Shown here: positions 21,458 to 25,106 of the stretch, in pieces
Layout of the letters: the number at the start of each line of letters is the position of its first letter
Position numbering within the stretch: the first letter of the stretch is position 1
Source: 2-02-FULL-45-10 sp046590235
GTDB taxonomy: Bacteria > Patescibacteriota > Patescibacteriia > Magasanikbacterales > GWA2-37-8
NCBI GenBank assembly: GCA_046590235.1
Contig: JBKJTY010000020.1
Span: forward strand, 1-25,106
Direction of reading: 5' to 3'
DNA: 25,106 bases
Notes under the pieces: model-generated
What the model was told of the DNA's origin: nothing
Database searches by the model: none
The model's input: the letters and a program-made list of their open reading frames with translations, nothing else
Position numbers and translations under genes: made by a program

Positions 21458-21527
21458 GTAGCCCCACTACGGGACGTTCGAACCCATAGCGAGCATAGGC
21501 AAATTAACCAGTAAAGTGCTAAGATAA

Positions 21528-21881
21528 CGAAAACTTGATACCTTAACTGGGTTGCCTTTTGCCGTTATTGAATCGATGCATGCTGGTGCTGTTCCCATAA
21601 TTTCAGATATTCCAGCCCACCACGATTTAATTACCGGTAACCAAGACGGACTTTTTTTCAAAGATGAGTCAGATCTCAAAAAAATACTACTCAAATCAAT
21701 TTCATTATATGCTAAAATCTATAGCAACTACAGCAAAAATGTTATAGAAAAAATACAATCTTTATCTCAGTTATCACAAATAAATTTTACCAACAACTTT
21801 ACATTATATGGAAAAAGAAAAGAAAATTTACCTGGGAGTTTACGGCATTTACCTACAGAACAATCAAGTGCTCGTTATTAA
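21528..21881 (+). pseudogene. Glycosyltransferase family 4 remnant (C-terminal piece)
   Basis: The frame begins without a normal start and reads LTGLPFAVIESMHAGAVPIISDIPAHHDLI, the donor-sugar binding C-terminal motif of GT4 enzymes (the usual EGLP...E-x-M/A-x-G-x-P-V). The next part, DGLFFKDESDLKKIL, also fits. A full enzyme has about 350-400 residues; only about 100 remain, so some 250 N-terminal residues are gone. The frame is closed by TAA at 21525. The last 25 residues overlap the Nudix gene and are not GT-like, so the original C-terminus and stop were probably lost too. It is likely dead debris from a rearrangement next to the tRNA. Confidence 0.8.
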
Positions 21882-22242
21882 GAAGGCGCGCGGTCCATAC
21901 ACTGGAAAATATGATTTACCTGGCGGAAGGCTTAACTTTGATGAAACTACAGATCAATGTCTTGAACGAGAATTAATGGAAGAGACAAATGCACGAGTAC
22001 TGAATAAAGTCTTGGTGGGAATCAACGAATATCAATGCCAATATACCAAAGAAGATGGTGCTATCAAGGATTTTCATCATTTAGGGATTTACTATAAAGT
22101 CGATCTTTTTATTAACAATCTTAAAACTACGCCTGATGGACAGGATTCAAATGGTGCTATTTTTATACCTGTTTCAGAATTTACCCTTGATAATACTTCA
22201 CCAATTTCGTTTCCAATGATCAAACGATCTCTAGTTTTATAA
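21808..22242 (+). CDS. Nudix hydrolase
   Basis: A 144-residue enzyme that hydrolyses a nucleoside diphosphate linked to another group. The Nudix box spans about residues 40-62: GRLNFDE, seven residues, then RELMEETNA. It matches G-x5-E-x7-R-E-U-x-E-E-x-G-U, except that Asn replaces the last Gly. Ahead of it is KYDLPGG, and after it a beta-strand core ending PVSEFTLD. Metal binding by the two Glu is expected. The start at 21808 overlaps the glycosyltransferase remnant by 74 bases, which suggests the remnant's end is not functional. The substrate is unknown. It faces a truncated second Nudix gene across a 23-bp perfect hairpin. Confidence 0.9.
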   Translation: MEKEKKIYLGVYGIYLQNNQVLVIKKARGPYTGKYDLPGGRLNFDETTDQCLERELMEETNARVLNKVLVGINEYQCQYTKEDGAIKDFHHLGIYYKVDLFINNLKTTPDGQDSNGAIFIPVSEFTLDNTSPISFPMIKRSLVL

Positions 22243-22255
22243 CTTAGCTGACTGG

Positions 22256-22307
22256 TTAGAACATAAATAAAAAATGGCCAAATAGCCATTTTTTATTTAT
22301 GTTCTAA
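22256..22307. terminator. Bidirectional hairpin between two convergent Nudix genes
   Basis: Arms TTAGAACATAAATAAAAAAT plus GGC and their exact complement form a 23-bp perfect stem with a 6-nt loop. The inner part (ATGGC / GCCAT with A and T runs) works as a terminator in both directions. The outer arm extends past what a terminator needs and includes the stop end of the minus-strand gene. Confidence 0.85.
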
Positions 22308-22540
22308 ATTCTACTAATTAGAGTACCTTGCTCTAGACTGCCTTTGATCAAATCATAAACATATGATGCCATACAATCCTCTTTTGTAAGTTTACCGACT
22401 TCTTCTCTTGTAAACCATTTAATTTCAGTTATATTTTCGTCCTGTTTAATATTTTTTGTAGTAGGTATTTGTTCACCCGCATATTGAACACGAAATATAA
22501 AAAGTATTTTAGGCTGTTCAGCGGTACCGTAATGGAGCAC
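22304..22540 (-). pseudogene. Truncated Nudix hydrolase (C-terminal half)
   Basis: About 78 residues that match the part of a Nudix protein after the Nudix box: KILFIFRVQYAGE, a loop, then ENITEIKWFTREEVGKL and a final helix. The box itself (G-x5-E-x7-R-E-U-x-E-E) is absent. The frame stays open to 22621, but that part falls in palindrome-rich DNA and reads as unrelated sequence, so a break near 22515-22540 removed the N-terminal half. There is no plausible ATG or SD. It is not a copy of the intact Nudix gene beside it, because the shared positions differ too much by eye. Confidence 0.65.
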
Positions 22541-22832
22541 TTTCGGGAGTGCTCGGCCTGCATTAACGATGCAATCGATTGCATCAATGAGATCGAGCCT
22601 GAATAGCCAATCCTCACCTCCTCAACGTAAGGAGGAATACAACGGCAACATTACTACTAACCCTGTCGCGGTCAGGCAAAAACCCGCGCTTACCCCCTCT
22701 TCAACGTAAAGAGGGGTTTACTATTTATAACAATCATTGCGACCTTGATTAAGGAATACAGTCTCACCAGTTCGGAAAATAGGACATCTGGAAAGCACAA
22801 GCCAGTTATACACAGCGTAATTGGTTTTTTAT
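22541..22832. other. Hairpin-rich non-coding junction before the copper operon
   Basis: A stretch of about 290 bp without a credible gene. It has a dyad GAGCACT/AGTGCTC (22534-22553), an 18-bp perfect palindrome GATGCAATCGATTGCATC (22568-22585), and two hairpins at 22617-22635 and 22694-22716. The last two share the loop CAACGTA on different stems. A DnaA-box-like word TTATACACA is at 22806-22814, alone. The left part is visibly richer in GC than the genome around it. It looks like a recombination scar or a decayed mobile element. Confidence 0.5.
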
Positions 22833-22861
22833 TTGACGAGATTTTTTTTGAGGTATATCAT
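22833..22861 (+). promoter_or_regulatory. Promoter of the csoR-DUF305-copA operon
   Basis: TTGACG (22833-22838), a 17-bp spacer and TATCAT (22856-22861). The start is predicted near 22868, inside the operator, about 26 nt before the csoR ATG. Confidence 0.8.
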
Positions 22862-22880
22862 ATCCCCTATAGGGGGATAT
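22860..22880 (+). promoter_or_regulatory. CsoR-type copper operator
   Basis: A 21-bp near-perfect palindrome: ATATCCCC, a 5-bp centre TATAG, then GGGGATAT. It matches the known CsoR operator style (TA-C runs facing G runs) and overlaps the end of the -10 box and the transcription start. A repressor here would block the whole operon until copper releases it. Confidence 0.8.
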
Positions 22881-22893
22881 TTAATTTTATACT

Positions 22894-23160
22894 ATGTATC
22901 GACCAAAAAATACTCAGGAACGCATTCTACATCGCCTTAAAATTTCCTTAGGTCACCTGAAAAAGGTTATTACTATGGTTGAAGAAAGTGAATACTGTGT
23001 TGATGTTATCCATCAATCTAAGGCTTTGCAAAAAGCGCTTAAAGAAACCGATAACCTTATATTAGAGAACCATTTAAATACGTGCGCCACCAAGGCTATA
23101 CGTGAAGGCAAGGAGCAAAAAGCGATCGAAGAAATCATGAGTATTATTAAAAAATCTTAA
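22894..23160 (+). CDS. csoR: Copper-sensing repressor, CsoR/FrmR family
   Basis: An 88-residue all-helical DNA-binding repressor of the DUF156 family. It has the copper ligands in the C...H...C pattern of CsoR: Cys in EYCVDVIHQ (residue 35), then His and Cys in ENHLNTC (residues 59 and 63). FrmR-type aldehyde sensors differ at these positions. The start ERILHRLKISLGHLKKV matches the family's first helix. It is first in the operon, and its own promoter carries a matching operator, so autoregulation and copper-triggered induction of the next two genes are expected from family knowledge. No SD is seen. Confidence 0.93.
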   Translation: MYRPKNTQERILHRLKISLGHLKKVITMVEESEYCVDVIHQSKALQKALKETDNLILENHLNTCATKAIREGKEQKAIEEIMSIIKKS

Positions 23161-23170
23161 TTTAAAACAT

Positions 23171-23737
23171 ATGCATAAAGTTTCGCTGCCGCTTACCATA
23201 TCGCTTATGGCAGTCACAGGGGTCGTCGGGTTGGCCGGTGGCTACTACGTCTCTCCTACTTACCAGCAAACGATGTATACAAAAGAAGATATGGGACTCG
23301 GATTAGCAGACCGACTCCTTGATTTGCGTTATATAAATAAAATGGCCACGCATCATAAGGGGGCGATCCTTCTCGCAAAGCAGCTCGAAACCAAAACACA
23401 ACGCGAGGAGATGAAAAAATTAGCTCTCGATATCCAAACAGGTGAACCAAAACTAATTGCTGAACTGTATCAGTGGAAGAACGACTGGTATAACGATTCT
23501 CGCGAAGCGCCTGATCCAATCGTTGCCGACCTCGGTTCGCAAGACGACAAAGTTGATTTACGTTTTTTAAATGCTCTTATCAGCCATCATGAGGCTGGGA
23601 TTGAGATGACTAAAGAAGCGCGGGTTAAAAGTAGCCGAAGTGAAATTTTAGACAATGCGGATGCGGTTGAACAATTTTTATCCGGAAGCATTGTGACGCT
23701 GAAAAATTTGCGTGAAACATGGTACGATGTTAAATAA
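23171..23737 (+). CDS. DUF305 membrane-anchored protein
   Basis: A 188-residue protein with one N-terminal membrane anchor (about residues 5-27) and an extracytoplasmic helical domain. DUF305 is a ferritin-like family with two similar His-rich repeats. Here they are KMATHHKGAILLAKQL near residue 57 and ALISHHEAGIEMTKEA near residue 137. Each has a HH pair plus Met or Glu, suitable for a metal. Such genes often accompany copper exporters, and the site between csoR and copA (ten-base gaps on both sides) supports a copper-related job. Whether it stores, chelates or delivers copper outside the membrane is not known. Confidence 0.9.
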   Translation: MHKVSLPLTISLMAVTGVVGLAGGYYVSPTYQQTMYTKEDMGLGLADRLLDLRYINKMATHHKGAILLAKQLETKTQREEMKKLALDIQTGEPKLIAELYQWKNDWYNDSREAPDPIVADLGSQDDKVDLRFLNALISHHEAGIEMTKEARVKSSRSEILDNADAVEQFLSGSIVTLKNLRETWYDVK

Positions 23738-23747
23738 TTAAAATCAT

Positions 23748-25106
23748 ATGCTGCAAAAAAACTTTCAAGTTCGCGGAATGCATTGCGCGAGTTGTGAATT
23801 TAACATCAGCAAAAAACTGAAGGCCTTATTCGGTGTTGAATCATGCACTGTCAACTACGCTACCGAAAAAGCAACTATTTCATATGATCCAGGCAAAATA
23901 TCGATTGACGCAATGAATGAGGAGCTTGGTAAACTCGGATACTCCATAATGAATATGGAAGATCGCTCAAAACATGCAATGAGCGGCGACCACAGCGAGC
24001 ATACCGGTGGCGGCCAAACGAAAGAATACAAACTTAAAGAACTTGACACCATGAAAGAAAAGGTTGATTTTGCACTCCCGGTGACGTTCCTGGTTTTTGC
24101 CCTCATGTTGTGGGATATTGCCGCTCAGGTTATCCCCTCCGTACCAAACTTGCCGATTCCCATGCCACTGTTCAACACTATAACGTTTGTCCTTGCGGCG
24201 ATATCCCTGTTTTGGATTGGCAAACCATTTGTTGACGGAGTGATCAAGTTTATTTTTTACAGAACCGCTAACATGGATACGCTTGTCGGCATTGGGACGC
24301 TTACAGCTTTTATATACAGCAGCCTCATACTTTTACTGCCGCCATTAAAAAATTTGTTAAATGTACCTGACTATACCTATTTTGATGTCACCATCGTAGT
24401 AATCGGGTTCGTGACACTCGGTAAATATCTTGAAGCGAAATCAAAACTGAAAACCGGCGATGCTATTGAGAAACTTCTTAACCTTCAAGCCAAGACTGCT
24501 TTTGTTATTCGAGAAGGTGTAGAGCTTGAAGTGCCGGTAAGCGATGTCGCGAGCGGAGACAGCATAATTGTAAAACCCGCGTCCAGAATACCCGTTGACG
24601 GCATACTTCTTGACGGCTCATCATTTGTTGATGAGGCAATGATTACCGGTGAACCCATGCCCGTCAAAAAAGAAAAATCCGATACGGTGGTGGCGGGCAC
24701 CCTTAACACATCGGGAACATTTACATTCAGGGCAACAAAAGTTGGCTCTGAAACACTTTTGTCACATATAATTACAATGGTTGAAGATGCACAAGGCAGT
24801 AAAGCTCCGATACAAGCGCTGGCCGACAAAATCTCCGCTGTGTTTGTACCCACCGTTATTATTCTCTCGTTTCTCACGCTTGGCGTCTGGTTGTCTGTTG
24901 GGACGCACTATCTTGGTTTCTCACAAGCACTGTCCTACGGACTAGTTTCGTTTGTTGGTATTCTCGTTATTGCCTGTCCTTGCGCCCTGGGTCTTGCTAC
25001 GCCAACCGCTATTATCGTCGGCGTGGGCAAAGGAGCGCGAGAAGGTATTTTGATAAAGGATGCGGCTACTCTTGAAAAACTGCACAAGGATACGACAATA
25101 GTTGTT
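23748..25106 (+). CDS. copA: Copper-exporting P1B-type ATPase (partial, runs off right edge)
   Basis: The first 453 residues of a copper P-type ATPase. An N-terminal HMA domain has the copper site GMHCASCEFNI (residues 11-21). A short His-rich segment with HAMSGDH and HSEHTGG links it to the membrane part. The actuator loop has MITGEPMPVKK. The transmembrane copper motif CPCALGLATPTA lies near residue 412. The window ends just before the phosphorylation motif DKTGT, so the P and N domains are outside. CPC indicates Cu(I) export. Third gene of the csoR operon. Its codons look richer in G and C at third positions than the chromosomal genes to the left, which suggests the operon was acquired. 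Confidence 0.96.
   Translation, partial: MLQKNFQVRGMHCASCEFNISKKLKALFGVESCTVNYATEKATISYDPGKISIDAMNEELGKLGYSIMNMEDRSKHAMSGDHSEHTGGGQTKEYKLKELDTMKEKVDFALPVTFLVFALMLWDIAAQVIPSVPNLPIPMPLFNTITFVLAAISLFWIGKPFVDGVIKFIFYRTANMDTLVGIGTLTAFIYSSLILLLPPLKNLLNVPDYTYFDVTIVVIGFVTLGKYLEAKSKLKTGDAIEKLLNLQAKTAFVIREGVELEVPVSDVASGDSIIVKPASRIPVDGILLDGSSFVDEAMITGEPMPVKKEKSDTVVAGTLNTSGTFTFRATKVGSETLLSHIITMVEDAQGSKAPIQALADKISAVFVPTVIILSFLTLGVWLSVGTHYLGFSQALSYGLVSFVGILVIACPCALGLATPTAIIVGVGKGAREGILIKDAATLEKLHKDTTIVV

Noticed and set aside
21470..21490. TTCGAACCC word after tRNA-Asn resembling part of a tRNA T-arm
   Set aside because: The surrounding bases do not form a proper five-pair T-stem with a seven-base loop, and it does not repeat the tRNA-Asn 3' end, so no att site can be claimed.
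22532..22606. 24-residue plus-strand peptide with three Cys (MEHFRECSACIND start)
   Set aside because: It lies entirely in palindromic DNA, has no SD or promoter, and the opposite strand is open too, so chance is likely.
22617..22622. CCTCCT in a hairpin, considered as a 16S rRNA 3' end (anti-SD) fragment
   Set aside because: The flanking bases do not match the conserved 16S end, and the word is simply one arm of a local stem.

Overview
The window looks like a piece of a Candidate Phyla Radiation (Patescibacteria, Parcubacteria-like) chromosome. This is inferred from style, not from a marker search. Genes are short and tightly packed, and many small membrane proteins lack recognisable homologues. 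Secreted proteins have Thr/Ser/Pro-rich linkers, ProRS lacks the usual editing insert, and the tRNA does not encode CCA. Most starts lack a Shine-Dalgarno (SD) sequence, and several gene pairs meet as TAAnATG. TGA is used as a stop at least once (8707-8709), so the standard bacterial code fits.

Left block (1-6870). A minus-strand operon runs rsmI - metG - two small membrane proteins around cvpA - another small membrane protein - tatD. A terminator whose stem carries the -35 box of the next promoter follows, then atpI-like and atpB, continuing off the left edge. Back-to-back promoters at about 5866-5926 fire rsmI leftward and a nuclease-like hypothetical rightward.

Middle block (6870-16640). 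A minus-strand cluster carries a secreted lipoprotein and a HAD phosphatase. A pair of paralogous two-cysteine lipoproteins follows. Then come a PAP2 phosphatase, proS, a nucleotidyltransferase-like protein, a glutaredoxin, a DEDDy exonuclease, a 26-residue membrane microprotein and a cysteine desulfurase. Upstream of the cluster lie the peroxiredoxin bcp, a possible structured RNA, a GlsB/YeaQ protein, a coiled-coil protein and a DUF5670 protein. A 45-residue very basic protein with its own strong promoter and terminator sits on the plus strand.

Surface block (16640-20790). This holds a CAP-domain protein, a DUF5666-like protein with a serine/aspartate repeat tail, and a CHRD-domain protein with long Thr-rich linkers. 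All three are exported.

Right block (20790-25106). This is an accessory mosaic. It has a GC-rich orphan gene with an AT-rich near-consensus promoter, tRNA-Asn with a perfect consensus promoter, a glycosyltransferase remnant, an intact Nudix gene, a second truncated Nudix gene and a hairpin-rich spacer. A copper island follows, csoR - DUF305 - copA, whose promoter carries a clear CsoR-type operator. copA runs off the right edge just before its DKTGT motif.

No CRISPR array, transposase, rRNA or replication origin was found. The best candidates for something undescribed are the 26- and 45-residue proteins, the GC-rich orphan, the lipoprotein pair and the dyad over the SD at 14479-14534.
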